Positions 8,790 through 16,355 of a stretch of DNA of 22,795 bases are shown here, in pieces. The notes beneath the pieces were generated by a model that worked only from the letters and a program-made list of their open reading frames with translations, was not told the DNA's origin and ran no database searches. The position numbers and the translations under genes were made by a program. Source of the DNA: JBEKZQ01 sp049509675 (GTDB lineage: Bacteria; Planctomycetota; Planctomycetia; Pirellulales; Thermoguttaceae); NCBI GenBank assembly GCA_049509675.1, contig JBEKZQ010000137.1, positions 1 to 22,795 of the forward strand, read 5' to 3'. Position 1 is the stretch's first letter. Every line of letters begins with the position of its first letter.

Positions 8790-11108
8790 ATGAAGCGCCT
8801 GCTGCAGAAATTGCCGGCAAATCGCCGCACTCCCAAGCGTCTCTTCGCAATATCCGCCTTCTGCGCGTGGCTGGCGGTCGGCATCTCTGTTCGGGCCTCA
8901 CCCGTTTCGGAACACTGGTGCGGGGCGCATGCCCGGGCCGCGCATGCCGGAACGCTCAAGGTCGAGAAGATCGGGGACCATCTTCGTCTCATCTTCGACC
9001 TCTCTTCCCTGCCCAGAACTACCGTCGTTCATCGCGCCTGGCTGTATGTCGACAAGACCAATGGCCAACCGCGCGACCCGATCCGGATCAATGCGGCGGA
9101 CGGCGACAAGCCCGGCGGCAAACCGCTGGAGTTGGATCCACCCTGGTATCGCCGTTTCGTTGCCACCGAGGCGGTGCGCCAAGCGCTCGGCGGGCCACAA
9201 GAGAAGCTCGTGCTGCTCGTCGTGCCCTTCGAAGGCTTCCAGCCGGAGAATTCCGCCTTGGAGGTCCTGTACGAGGGGCCGGCGAAGAACCTGCCGCCGC
9301 AAGTTGAAGGGCTGCGCGCCATCCACCACGACGGGCAGACTTTTCTGGTCTGGACGGAGCATCCCGCCTACTGCCCCAAGCCCGAGGAGGTTATCTGGAT
9401 CAGCCGTTTCGCGGAGACCGGCGACAAGCGGGCCGACGGTCCCGGCCCGGGCGCCCACGGCCTGCCCAACCACCCGGCGATCACGCTCCGCACCCTGCGG
9501 CGGTTGCAGGGCCTCGGGCTCCGCGATACGAAGAGCGGCTTCCAGGGAATCCGGGACCTCAGACGCGTGGCGGAAGTGCCGCCCGTGACGTATCGGGTGT
9601 ACCGTCACCGCGAGAAGATCACGCCGGCCAACATCCTCCAGGCCGAGTTTCTGGCTGCGGTCGGACCGCTGGCGGGTTACGACGAGCAAGTGTACCAGAT
9701 CCATTTTCAGGGCGAGTTCATCGACCAATGGGAAGAGCCCAAATCGCCGATCCCGACCTACTCTCCGCGCAAGGGCGAACCTTTGCGGCCAGGCCAATCG
9801 CTCTACGTTCACACGCCGCTTCGGTCCGGGAAGGCGTACTACGCCGTCACCATGGTCTTGGGCGGGACGGAGAACCTGGTGCAGTTCGGCGATGCCAACA
9901 GTCTGGCGTCGCCGGTCGAGGAGATCCAGGCCCCACCGCAGCCGGTCCTGCAGTGGATCCAGGACGACCGCTACAATGCCGATCCCTTGGAATACTGGTA
10001 TCGTTTCTGGGCGGCGCCGCCGCTGGTGAACTTGCCGAGCCGGTCCTATCGAGTCGGGATCGCGGTCTCCGACAGCGTGAAGGGGCCACGGCCAATGGAC
10101 GTGCATGCGATCAACGATACATTCAACGTCCGTGAGGCGATCCACGTCCCCCGCCGCGAACTCATTACCTTCGCGGTGGAAAGCCCGCTGCCCTGGATGC
10201 CGGAGCTGATCTACAACGAAGGGCGCGACACGCTCCGGGCGACCACCGCTTGCAAGGTGGATTACTTTGCCGAACGGTATATGGATTACCTGATCAAGTG
10301 GTTGATGAAGCAATACGAGGTCGATCTGTCCAGGACCGTGGGGAGCATGATGTACTTCGGCCTGCGCCATCCCGAGATCTTTCCGCGCCTGTTCTTCGGC
10401 TCCTACACGGCGACCTACGACTACTGCTGGGCCCCGGGCAAGCCCTATCACCTTGGGCCGAAGGGGATCAAGACCGTGGATGGCGACGACGCCTGGGCCA
10501 TGTACAGCGTGGGCGGCTACGTGCTGAAGCATCCGGACCGAGACATCCCCTTCATGCTCTGCATTTCGGGCACGGGCAAGGACAGCGGGCACACCTGCGA
10601 ATTTGGTTGGCAGGACGACCCTCGGGGCTGGTCGGCCCTAATGAAGGCCCGCGCGCCGTTTATCGCCTCCTGGAGCACGCATCCGCCGGCAGAACTGACG
10701 GCGGCCTTCGATCGCATGCGCTGGGACATGACCATCCCCGCTCTCAGCAACTGCTCGCTGGACAACAACCCCGGCAACGGCGACGCGGCCGACGGCGACT
10801 ACTTTGGGCACATCAACGGCTATTTGCTCTGGGACGACAAGGACACCGCGGACGAGGCCGGCCGTTGGGCAATGACCATATTTTTGATCGCCAGTTGCCC
10901 CCAGGACCGCTGCACCGTGGACGTCACGCCGCGGCACTGTCGGCAGTTCAAACCCCGGCCGGGTGAGCGGTTCCAATGGAAACTCGTTTCAGGGGAACGT
11001 ACCGTCGCTTCCGGCCAGATCGAAGCGGACCGCTGGGGACTGGTGACGCTGGAAAAGCTTCCGGTTACGAAGACGAAGCAACGCTTGATTCTGGAAAGGA
11101 CAAAGTGA
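8790..11108 (+). CDS. Exported hydrolase-like protein lacking the nucleophile elbow, 772 aa
   Basis: TAGGAG (8775-8780), which overlaps the previous stop, lies 9 bases before ATG 8790. The N-terminus is a signal peptide with a long basic n-region (RRTPKRLFAISAFCAWLAVGISVRAS). Residues about 50-165 are a DNRLRE-like beta segment (LRLIFDLSSLPRTTVVHRAWLYVDK). The family Fn3-like module follows (RAIHHDGQTFLVWTEHP, YRVYRHREKI, GQSLYVHTPLRSGKAYYAVTM). In the hydrolase-like region the sequence runs VDLSRTVGSMMYFGLRHPEIF (broken here as VDLSRTVGSMM then YFGLRHPEIF). Relatives have about eight to ten extra residues there carrying GxSxGG, so the catalytic Ser strand turn is deleted around residue 518. 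PALSNCSLDNNPG and CTVDVTPRHCRQF mark the C-terminal domain. The gene is otherwise full length and well conserved, which argues for a retained non-catalytic role such as binding or scaffolding. Confidence 0.8.
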   Translation: MKRLLQKLPANRRTPKRLFAISAFCAWLAVGISVRASPVSEHWCGAHARAAHAGTLKVEKIGDHLRLIFDLSSLPRTTVVHRAWLYVDKTNGQPRDPIRINAADGDKPGGKPLELDPPWYRRFVATEAVRQALGGPQEKLVLLVVPFEGFQPENSALEVLYEGPAKNLPPQVEGLRAIHHDGQTFLVWTEHPAYCPKPEEVIWISRFAETGDKRADGPGPGAHGLPNHPAITLRTLRRLQGLGLRDTKSGFQGIRDLRRVAEVPPVTYRVYRHREKITPANILQAEFLAAVGPLAGYDEQVYQIHFQGEFIDQWEEPKSPIPTYSPRKGEPLRPGQSLYVHTPLRSGKAYYAVTMVLGGTENLVQFGDANSLASPVEEIQAPPQPVLQWIQDDRYNADPLEYWYRFWAAPPLVNLPSRSYRVGIAVSDSVKGPRPMDVHAINDTFNVREAIHVPRRELITFAVESPLPWMPELIYNEGRDTLRATTACKVDYFAERYMDYLIKWLMKQYEVDLSRTVGSMMYFGLRHPEIFPRLFFGSYTATYDYCWAPGKPYHLGPKGIKTVDGDDAWAMYSVGGYVLKHPDRDIPFMLCISGTGKDSGHTCEFGWQDDPRGWSALMKARAPFIASWSTHPPAELTAAFDRMRWDMTIPALSNCSLDNNPGNGDAADGDYFGHINGYLLWDDKDTADEAGRWAMTIFLIASCPQDRCTVDVTPRHCRQFKPRPGERFQWKLVSGERTVASGQIEADRWGLVTLEKLPVTKTKQRLILERTK

Positions 11109-11130
11109 GATGATGAAACGTAACACCACT

Positions 11131-11248
11131 TGCTTCCAAGCTCCAGCTTGGGAACACCCGTTTTGCGAAGCTCTGCTTCGCGCGTCTCGGCGCCAAGGCG
11201 AAGCGGAGCTTCGCGGAAGTGCGTTCCCAAGCAAAGCCCGGGAACGAG
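11131..11248 (+). repeat. REP-like nested palindromic repeat overlapping a possible gene start
   Basis: Two 17-bp palindromes with identical arms lie close together: GCGAAGC-TCT-GCTTCGC (11165-11181) and GCGAAGC-GGA-GCTTCGC (11198-11214). They are enclosed by an outer inverted repeat, CTTGGGAAC (11148-11156) against GTTCCCAAG (11223-11231). Further self-complementary ends occur: TTCCAAGCT/AGCTTGGGAA at the left, and CGTTCCC (11222-11228) against GGGAACG (11240-11246) at the right. The structure resembles mobile, REP-type intergenic palindromes. It lies between the stop of the 8790 gene and the signal peptide of the beta-helix gene, so it may form a strong RNA hairpin between the two. Its family cannot be named from one copy. 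Confidence 0.75.
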
Positions 11249-11277
11249 GTCGATTGATCGACCGCAAGACTACCGCG

Positions 11278-12648
11278 ATGGCCCTCTTCCTCCTGCTGGT
11301 CTCCCTCGGACTATCAGCCGCCGAAGGCCCACCCATGCAGCCCTGGTTCCCCAAGGCCCCGCCGCTGGCAAAGCCGACCGGGGAGGTGATTCGGGCCACA
11401 ACGGTCGCCGAGCTTTTCAAGGCTGCCAAGGACGTGAAGCCCGGCGGCACGATCCTCCTGGCCGACGGGCATTACCCGCTTCCTCAGTACCTCGACCTGC
11501 ACACGGACAACATCACGCTCCGCAGCGAGTCGGGCCAGCGGGACAAAGTGGTTATCGACGACAGCGGCAAGCTGGGCGAACTGATCTGGATCGCACGCTG
11601 CTCCGGGGTGACCATCGCCGACCTGACGATCCAGAACGTCAAGTGGAACGGGTTCAAGCTCAACTCGAACTGGGGCGTCAACAAGGTCACCATTTACAAC
11701 TGCGTGATCCATAACATCTGGCAACGGGGGATCAAGGGCGTGATGGTGCCCGAAAAGGACCGCGAAAGGCTTCGCCCCTACGATTGCCGCGTGCAGTACT
11801 GCCTGTTCTACAACGACCGGCCCAAGCAGTTCAGCGACGACATCTCGGACCAGTTTGGCGGCGACTACGTGGGCGGCATGGACATCATGTACGCCAAGCG
11901 GTGGACGATCAGCGACAATGTGTTCGTCGGCATCCATGGAAAGAACCGCCTGGCCCGCGGGGCGATCTTCCTATGGGTCAACACCGAGGACTGCACGATC
12001 GAACGGAACATCATCGTCGATTGCGACTGCGGCATCTGCCTGGGCAACTCTCACCGCGGCGAGGGAACCAAGATCCATGACACGGGCTGCATCGTGCGGA
12101 ACAACTTCGTCACGCGCTGTCCGGAAAACGCGATCCTGGCCGACTACACCCGCGACTGCAAAATCCTGCACAACACGGTCCACGACCCCAAGTCGCGCAC
12201 GCAACGGCTGATCCGGCTGGTGCATGACAACGACGGGCAGGTTGTAGCCAACAACTTGCTCAGCGGCTCCTCCATGCGACTGGAAACGACTAGCCCGATG
12301 CGAATCGAGGACAACGTGATCCAGGACCTTACGCAATGGCTGGTCCATCCGGCCGCGGGGAACTTGCACTTGAAACCCGGCGCGGTCGAGGTGCTGGGCA
12401 CGGTGAAACAGCTTACGGCGATCCTGGAGACCACCGAGCAGCGGCGGCACCTCTGGGAGTACGTGGCCGGGCTGTTCTCGGACGTGAAGCGGAAGAACGC
12501 GGAGACCATCGCCTATTTTCACGACCAGGATCGACAAGCCTTGCAGAAGTTCATCGGGCAATCGCTCTCCCGACTACATCGAACGCAACAATACCCGTCG
12601 GATGAAGCGGAACGAGATCGCCTATGCATACCACTGGAAATCACGTAA
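11278..12648 (+). CDS. Exported right-handed beta-helix protein with transposase-derived C-terminus, 456 aa
   Basis: ATG 11278 starts a clean signal peptide (MALFLLLVSLGLSAAEG). The frame is open back to ATG 11110, but those 56 codons translate the palindromic repeat (11131-11248) and are unlikely to be native. Residues about 35-350 form a parallel beta-helix of the pectate-lyase-like type, with PGGTILLADGHYPLPQYLDL, ADLTIQNVKWNGFKLNSNWG, CTIERNIIVDCDCGICLGNS and CKILHNTVHDPKSRTQRL. Such proteins are usually secreted polysaccharide lyases or hydrolases. No specific catalytic residues were assigned. After NLHLKPGAVEVLG (residue 374) the sequence switches abruptly to an IS701-type transposase N-terminus, then to a short frame-shifted tail ending at TAA 12646-12648. 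The native C-terminus is probably the in-frame segment after that stop (12686-12897). The helix may still fold, but the gene is disrupted at its 3' end. Confidence 0.72.
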   Translation: MALFLLLVSLGLSAAEGPPMQPWFPKAPPLAKPTGEVIRATTVAELFKAAKDVKPGGTILLADGHYPLPQYLDLHTDNITLRSESGQRDKVVIDDSGKLGELIWIARCSGVTIADLTIQNVKWNGFKLNSNWGVNKVTIYNCVIHNIWQRGIKGVMVPEKDRERLRPYDCRVQYCLFYNDRPKQFSDDISDQFGGDYVGGMDIMYAKRWTISDNVFVGIHGKNRLARGAIFLWVNTEDCTIERNIIVDCDCGICLGNSHRGEGTKIHDTGCIVRNNFVTRCPENAILADYTRDCKILHNTVHDPKSRTQRLIRLVHDNDGQVVANNLLSGSSMRLETTSPMRIEDNVIQDLTQWLVHPAAGNLHLKPGAVEVLGTVKQLTAILETTEQRRHLWEYVAGLFSDVKRKNAETIAYFHDQDRQALQKFIGQSLSRLHRTQQYPSDEAERDRLCIPLEIT

Positions 12649-12685
12649 CCGCCTGCCGCCTTTGAGGTTCAACCAACGGAAATAG
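12400..12685 (+). pseudogene. Internally deleted IS701-family transposase remnant
   Basis: From codon 12400 the frame of the beta-helix gene reads TVKQLTAILETTEQRRHLW, then EYVAGLFSDVKRKNAETIA and ALQKFIGQS. This matches the conserved N-terminus of IS701-type DDE transposases (Y..GL.SD..RKN.E.IA......LQ.F). Near 12565-12571 the homologous reading moves to another frame (12572-12685): DYIERNNTRRMKRNEIAYAY followed by HWKSRNRLPPLRFNQRK and TAG 12683-12685. This basic RNE-A-HWK-R tail resembles the end of the same transposase type. About 300 or more central residues, including the DDE core, are absent. No terminal inverted repeats were recognised, and flanking host sequence abuts both coding ends. 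The family assignment is from recall of conserved motifs, not from a search. Confidence 0.7.
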
Positions 12686-12897
12686 TGGATACAGTCAAAG
12701 TAGATGATGCACGGGCCTCGGCCCGCCCGGTGACGATTACCCACAAATGGCATGACGCGAGCGGCCCCAAGAGCCGGACGGTGATGCTCAAGCGGCCGGG
12801 CCCGTACGAGGTCACAACCGAGGGCGAGCCGGTCTGCGAGTCGATCGAGATGGCCGTCCCCAGTGATCCTGGCAAGCAAGCAAAGGAGAGCGACTGA
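12686..12897 (+). pseudogene. Probable detached C-terminal domain of the beta-helix gene
   Basis: After the remnant transposase an open stretch in the same frame as the beta-helix gene reads DTVKVDDARASARPVTITHK, then WHDASGPKSRTVML and SIEMAVPSDPGKQAKESD, ending at TGA 12895-12897. It looks like a short beta-sandwich tail (Ig- or Fn3-like) of an exported protein, not a gene of its own. It has no ribosome-binding site; the only early start would be GTG 12685, inside the transposase stop region. The stop at 12646-12648 separates it from the upstream gene. It is read here as the original 3' end of the beta-helix gene, cut off by the insertion and deletion. An independent small protein is the less likely alternative. 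Confidence 0.5.
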
Positions 12898-12898
12898 G

Positions 12899-14971
12899 AT
12901 GACAGCGATGGTCTTCTGGACGAACTTGGCACTCGCGTTTACGGTCCTGCTGATCAGGAACCTCTCCGCGGCAGAGGCGTCAGCGGCGGCTGCCCGCGGT
13001 GAGGCGGTGGCGGTCTGCGTGGAAAAAGGCCCGGCAATGGACGGGACCCTGCAAGGCCCATTGTGGGAGAAGTGCCCCGCTTGGCCCATGGGCGAGTGTA
13101 CCTCCGAGAAGCGGCAGAAGTACGCCACCTGGGCCAAGGTCCTCTTCGATTCGGCGCACGTCTACGTGGGCGTGTACTGCGAGGAGCCGGACACGGCAGC
13201 CCTGGTGGCCAAGATCGCAAAGCGCGACGGCCCGGTTTGGGAGGACGATTCGGTCGAACTGTTCCTCCGCCCCGATCCGCAAGAACGGGTCTACCAGTTC
13301 GTGGTCAACGCGCTGGGCACGCTTTACGACGCCCGCGACAAGGACCCAGCTTACAACAGCACGGCCGAAGTCAAGGTCCACGTGGAGAAAGGCAAGGCGT
13401 GGACCGTGACGCTCAAGGTCCCCATGCGGCAAGTGGGGGCCTGCGTGGGCGAGGACCAGATGTGGACATTGAACATCTATCGCTCGCGCCCGGCACGCGG
13501 CGCCGACAAGGCCATGCAGTATTCCTGGGCGGTCATGAGCGACGCCGACTACCATAACGCCCGCGAGTTCGGCGTGGTGACCGGGGTGAAGGTACCTAAG
13601 ACCGAGGGTGGCGTAGTGCGCGTGCGTGCCACGCCGCTTCCCCGCCGCGTGATCCCTCAGCGCGGAACCGACAGCGGCAAGGCCCTGCACGTCGAATGCG
13701 AAAAGGGTTGGGCGGGAGTGCGCCTGCCGTTGGCCATCCGCGGATCCAAGGACCTGAAACTGGCCCTGTTAATGAAAGGGACCAACCTTCCCGCGGCCGG
13801 GGTCAATGTCCATGACACAGTCAGCGGCGACAACACCACGCCCTACGGTCACCGTTACTTCAAGGACCGCGGATGGACGCCGATCCTGTACCGCCTCGAT
13901 CGCTGCCGTTACAACTCCGCCCTGCAGGGCTACGTGGGCCCGGCGACGCTGTACGACGAGTTGCGGTTCTTCGGTCCTTGGCAGGCGAAGCCCGGCACGT
14001 CGTTCACCATGGACAACTTCGTGATCTACCGCGGCACCGACCGGCAGCCGCCCGAGAAGGTGACCGGGCTGAAGGCCGAGGCGACAACCGCAGGAGTAAA
14101 GCTCTGCTGGTTGCCGGCCGCAGACAACGTGGGCGCGCAGGTGTACGTCATCGCTCGCGGCGCCGGCGCCGGCGGTTTCCGCAAGATCGCCGAGAGTAAC
14201 GCTACGAGCTACGCCGACCACCTGGCCCCCGCAGACGCATGCCGCTACCGTGTCTTCGCTATCGACTTCGAGGAGAACTACGGCCCCTGGTCCGAGCCGG
14301 TGACGGTCGATTCCATGAGCGAGCCGCGCAAAACGGCCCTCTCGCCGGAGGAGGAGGACCGCCTGGGCTATGCCCAGCGCATCGCCGCGGTCCATGCCCG
14401 CGGCGCCAGCAAGGTCCGCAAGGGACACGCCACGCTCTTCGGCGATTCGCTCACCGGGGCGACGCTCTACCCCCAGTGCGCCGAGGCGGCCTTCGGCACC
14501 CTTACGGTCAATGCCTTCGGCTACCCGTCCATGCGGACCGATTTCGCGCGCAACAAGGTGGCCGACATCCTCAAGCAGGATAACCCCGAGTTCATGTTCA
14601 TTCTCTACGGCACGAACAACGGCAAGGCCGCCAAGGACCTGCCGTCGGCCATGGGGGACCTGGCGGCAGTCGTCAAGGCATGCGACCAAAGCGGCACGGT
14701 GGCTGTGCTGGGTACGATTCCGCCGCGCGGCTGGACCACCGCATCGCAGCCCGAGGCCGACTACAACGCCGAGGTCGTGAAACTGTGTCGAAATCTGAAA
14801 ATCCCTGCGAGCTACATCTTCGAGGGCTTCCAAGCGGCCGGTGCGGAGAACCGGAAGACCTACATGGGCGGCGACGGCGTCCACTGGCGGGGCGAGGGCA
14901 TGGAAATCGCCGCCCGCGCCTGGGGCCGGACGCTGGACCAGATACGCTTTGTCATTCGAGACCAGAAGTAA
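12899..14971 (+). CDS. CBM9-like / Fn3 / SGNH hydrolase, exported esterase, 690 aa
   Basis: ATG 12899 follows AAGGAG (12883-12888) at 10 bases and sits one base after the preceding TGA. An in-frame ATG at 12863 lies before this site and is less likely. Residues 1-25 are a signal peptide (FWTNLALAFTVLLIRNLSAA). Residues about 35-210 form a CBM9-like domain (DGTLQGPLWEKCPAW, DGPVWEDDSVELFLRP). A beta-rich segment follows. An Fn3 domain spans about 390-480 (PPEKVTGLKAEATTAGVKLCW, cut as PPEKVTGLKAEA and GVKLCWLPAADN). The SGNH domain (about 505-685) has all signature blocks: GDSLTG (Ser517), GTNN (Asn573) and DGVHW (Asp659, His662). SGNH enzymes commonly remove acetyl or other ester groups from polysaccharides, which fits this neighbourhood. 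The exact ester is unknown. It converges with the regulator gene, with a 47-bp gap. Confidence 0.88.
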   Translation: MTAMVFWTNLALAFTVLLIRNLSAAEASAAAARGEAVAVCVEKGPAMDGTLQGPLWEKCPAWPMGECTSEKRQKYATWAKVLFDSAHVYVGVYCEEPDTAALVAKIAKRDGPVWEDDSVELFLRPDPQERVYQFVVNALGTLYDARDKDPAYNSTAEVKVHVEKGKAWTVTLKVPMRQVGACVGEDQMWTLNIYRSRPARGADKAMQYSWAVMSDADYHNAREFGVVTGVKVPKTEGGVVRVRATPLPRRVIPQRGTDSGKALHVECEKGWAGVRLPLAIRGSKDLKLALLMKGTNLPAAGVNVHDTVSGDNTTPYGHRYFKDRGWTPILYRLDRCRYNSALQGYVGPATLYDELRFFGPWQAKPGTSFTMDNFVIYRGTDRQPPEKVTGLKAEATTAGVKLCWLPAADNVGAQVYVIARGAGAGGFRKIAESNATSYADHLAPADACRYRVFAIDFEENYGPWSEPVTVDSMSEPRKTALSPEEEDRLGYAQRIAAVHARGASKVRKGHATLFGDSLTGATLYPQCAEAAFGTLTVNAFGYPSMRTDFARNKVADILKQDNPEFMFILYGTNNGKAAKDLPSAMGDLAAVVKACDQSGTVAVLGTIPPRGWTTASQPEADYNAEVVKLCRNLKIPASYIFEGFQAAGAENRKTYMGGDGVHWRGEGMEIAARAWGRTLDQIRFVIRDQK

Positions 14972-15018
14972 CGGACAGTCCACAGGTCACTGCCAGGAAA
15001 TCGCCGCCGCATCCCGCG

Positions 15019-16179
15019 TCATGTCCGTAGCCGAGTCCGCTGGCGAAAGGCGGTCGGCGAATCGCCGCACACCTGGCGAAACACCACGGCCAGGCGCTGC
15101 GACGTGGCAAAGCCGGATCGCCGCGCCACGAGGAGCATGGGCAGATCGGTTTCCGCCAAAAGGCGTCTCACCCGCTCCACGCGTGCCCGCTGGATCTCTT
15201 GAAGCATGGTGCGCCCCAGGTGGTGGCGGAAACGGCGTTCCAGCCCGCGCCGCGATATGCTGACGTGCCGGGCGATTGCGGCTACGGTAATATCCTCGGC
15301 AAGATGGTCGCGGATGAATTGCAGGGCCGCCGCCACGTCGGCGTCGCCGAAGGCGACGATATCGGTGGATTGCCGCACCACGACGTCGCCGGGCGGAATC
15401 CAAATCGTCTGCTTCCGTGGGCGGCGGCCCGACATGAGCTGGTCCAGCAGTTGGGCCGCCGTGTATCCGATCTGTTCCGCCGGATTGGCAATGCTGGACA
15501 GCGGAGGGTTGGCCAAGAGGCATTCCAGTTCATCGTTGTCGACGCCCAACAGCGCGATATCTTCAGGCACGCGAAGCCGTAATTGGCGGCACATTTCCGC
15601 CAGGCGGCGGGCGGGTACGTCGGTGGAAGCCAGGATGGCCGCGGGTTTCTCCAGGGCCAAAAGCCACTCATGGATCTGCCGTTCTTCGCGCTTCCAACTC
15701 GCGTTCAACAGCAGCCGTGGCAAGTACTCGGCATAACAAGATGAAACCGTGAAGCCGTTCTTGCGCAACGTGTCACGGAAGCCCCACTCGCGCTGCTTGG
15801 AGAACCCAGCCCACGAGCTGCCGAAATAACCGAACGTCTTGAAGCCGCGCTCGAGGAAGTGCTCGGCCGCCAGGCAACCCACCTTCTCGTTGTCCACTTC
15901 CGTCAGCGGCACGTTCAGGTCGAGAAACGTGCTGGTGATGTTGACCAGCGGCTTTTGCAGGGCGATCACCCGGCGGGCGAAACTGCGATCGTACAGGCGG
16001 GCGATCACGCCGTCCGGCTGCCACTCCCGGAGCGGACCGATGATCTCCGGCTGCGGCGCGGCGTCGCGGAATATCCAGTCCGTCTTGTGGATGGCGTAGG
16101 TGTGAATTCCGCGCAACACGCCGCGACAATAACCGATTTCCCGCTCCATGAGCAACGCGACGCGACGAAGCTTCCCCAT
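15019..16179 (-). CDS. XylR-type transcriptional regulator (LacI-like sensor + AraC HTH), 386 aa
   Basis: The product combines a sugar-binding LacI-type sensor domain (RRVALLMEREIGYCRGVLRG, VDNEKVGCLAAEHFLERGF, ALLGVDNDELECLLANPPLS) with a C-terminal AraC-type double HTH from about residue 285 (ITVAAIARHVSISRRGLERR, GRTMLQEIQRARVERVRRLL, GDSPTAFRQR). This is the layout of XylR-family sugar regulators, though the inducer need not be xylose. ATG 16179 is chosen because TTGGGGA lies just upstream and the sensor homology starts immediately. ATG 16197 is also possible. Upstream in-frame ATGs near 16290 lie before the predicted transcription start and would translate the promoter. The gene diverges from the 16356 hydrolase gene and very probably controls it, perhaps with the rest of the locus. 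Confidence 0.9.
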   Translation of the reverse strand: MGKLRRVALLMEREIGYCRGVLRGIHTYAIHKTDWIFRDAAPQPEIIGPLREWQPDGVIARLYDRSFARRVIALQKPLVNITSTFLDLNVPLTEVDNEKVGCLAAEHFLERGFKTFGYFGSSWAGFSKQREWGFRDTLRKNGFTVSSCYAEYLPRLLLNASWKREERQIHEWLLALEKPAAILASTDVPARRLAEMCRQLRLRVPEDIALLGVDNDELECLLANPPLSSIANPAEQIGYTAAQLLDQLMSGRRPRKQTIWIPPGDVVVRQSTDIVAFGDADVAAALQFIRDHLAEDITVAAIARHVSISRRGLERRFRHHLGRTMLQEIQRARVERVRRLLAETDLPMLLVARRSGFATSQRLAVVFRQVCGDSPTAFRQRTRLRT

Positions 16180-16206
16180 GATTTCCCCAAGGTGCATGGC
16201 GTCGCA

Positions 16207-16273
16207 AAACGCCACACGATTTACGCAAAATGATTCATGGACTTTGTCGCCATTGTAAGGCATTTCGACTACA
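16207..16273. repeat. 67-bp regulatory block, copy A
   Basis: This block between the regulator and the 16356 gene is repeated at 21283-21349. By direct comparison, 58 of 67 bases match with no gaps. The best-conserved parts are GATTTACGCAAAATGAT and AAGGCATTTCGACTACA. Copy A contains the -10 of the predicted regulator promoter and one arm of the inverted repeat. Confidence 0.8.
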
Positions 16274-16280
16274 ATGGCAA
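16249..16280 (-). promoter_or_regulatory. Inverted-repeat operator overlapping predicted regulator promoter
   Basis: A perfect 9-bp inverted repeat, GCCATTGTA (16249-16257) and TACAATGGC (16270-16278), is separated by 12 bases, so the half-site centres are 21 bp apart, or two helical turns. On the minus strand, TTGCCA (16280-16275), a 17-base spacer and TACAAT (16257-16252) make a good sigma70-type promoter for the regulator. On the plus strand, TACAAT (16270-16275) could serve as a -10 for the 16356 gene, with TTGTCG (16245-16250) 19 bases upstream. Binding of a dimer here would cover both promoters. That the neighbouring regulator binds it is inferred from position. Confidence 0.6.
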
Positions 16281-16355
16281 GCATTGGCACGAGTTGGATG
16301 GCCGTGAAGATTCACAAGACAGCGACGAACAAGAGCACAAACGGGAGAAATTGCC

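Noticed and set aside
8898..10592. 564-codon minus-strand frame
   Set aside because: Antisense shadow of the 8790 gene, with no start signal and unnatural composition.
11110..11277. Native N-terminal extension of the beta-helix protein
   Set aside because: The extension is encoded by palindromic repeat DNA, and a complete signal peptide starts at 11278.
12685..12897. Independent 70-codon gene with GTG start
   Set aside because: No ribosome-binding site, a start that overlaps the transposase stop, and a product that looks like the tail of the upstream exported protein.
13769..14983. 404-codon minus-strand frame
   Set aside because: Antisense to the SGNH domain, whose catalytic blocks prove the plus frame.
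16180..16290. Upstream extension of the regulator start to 16290
   Set aside because: It would translate the promoter block and operator. The same block is non-coding at 21283, and sensor homology begins at 16179.
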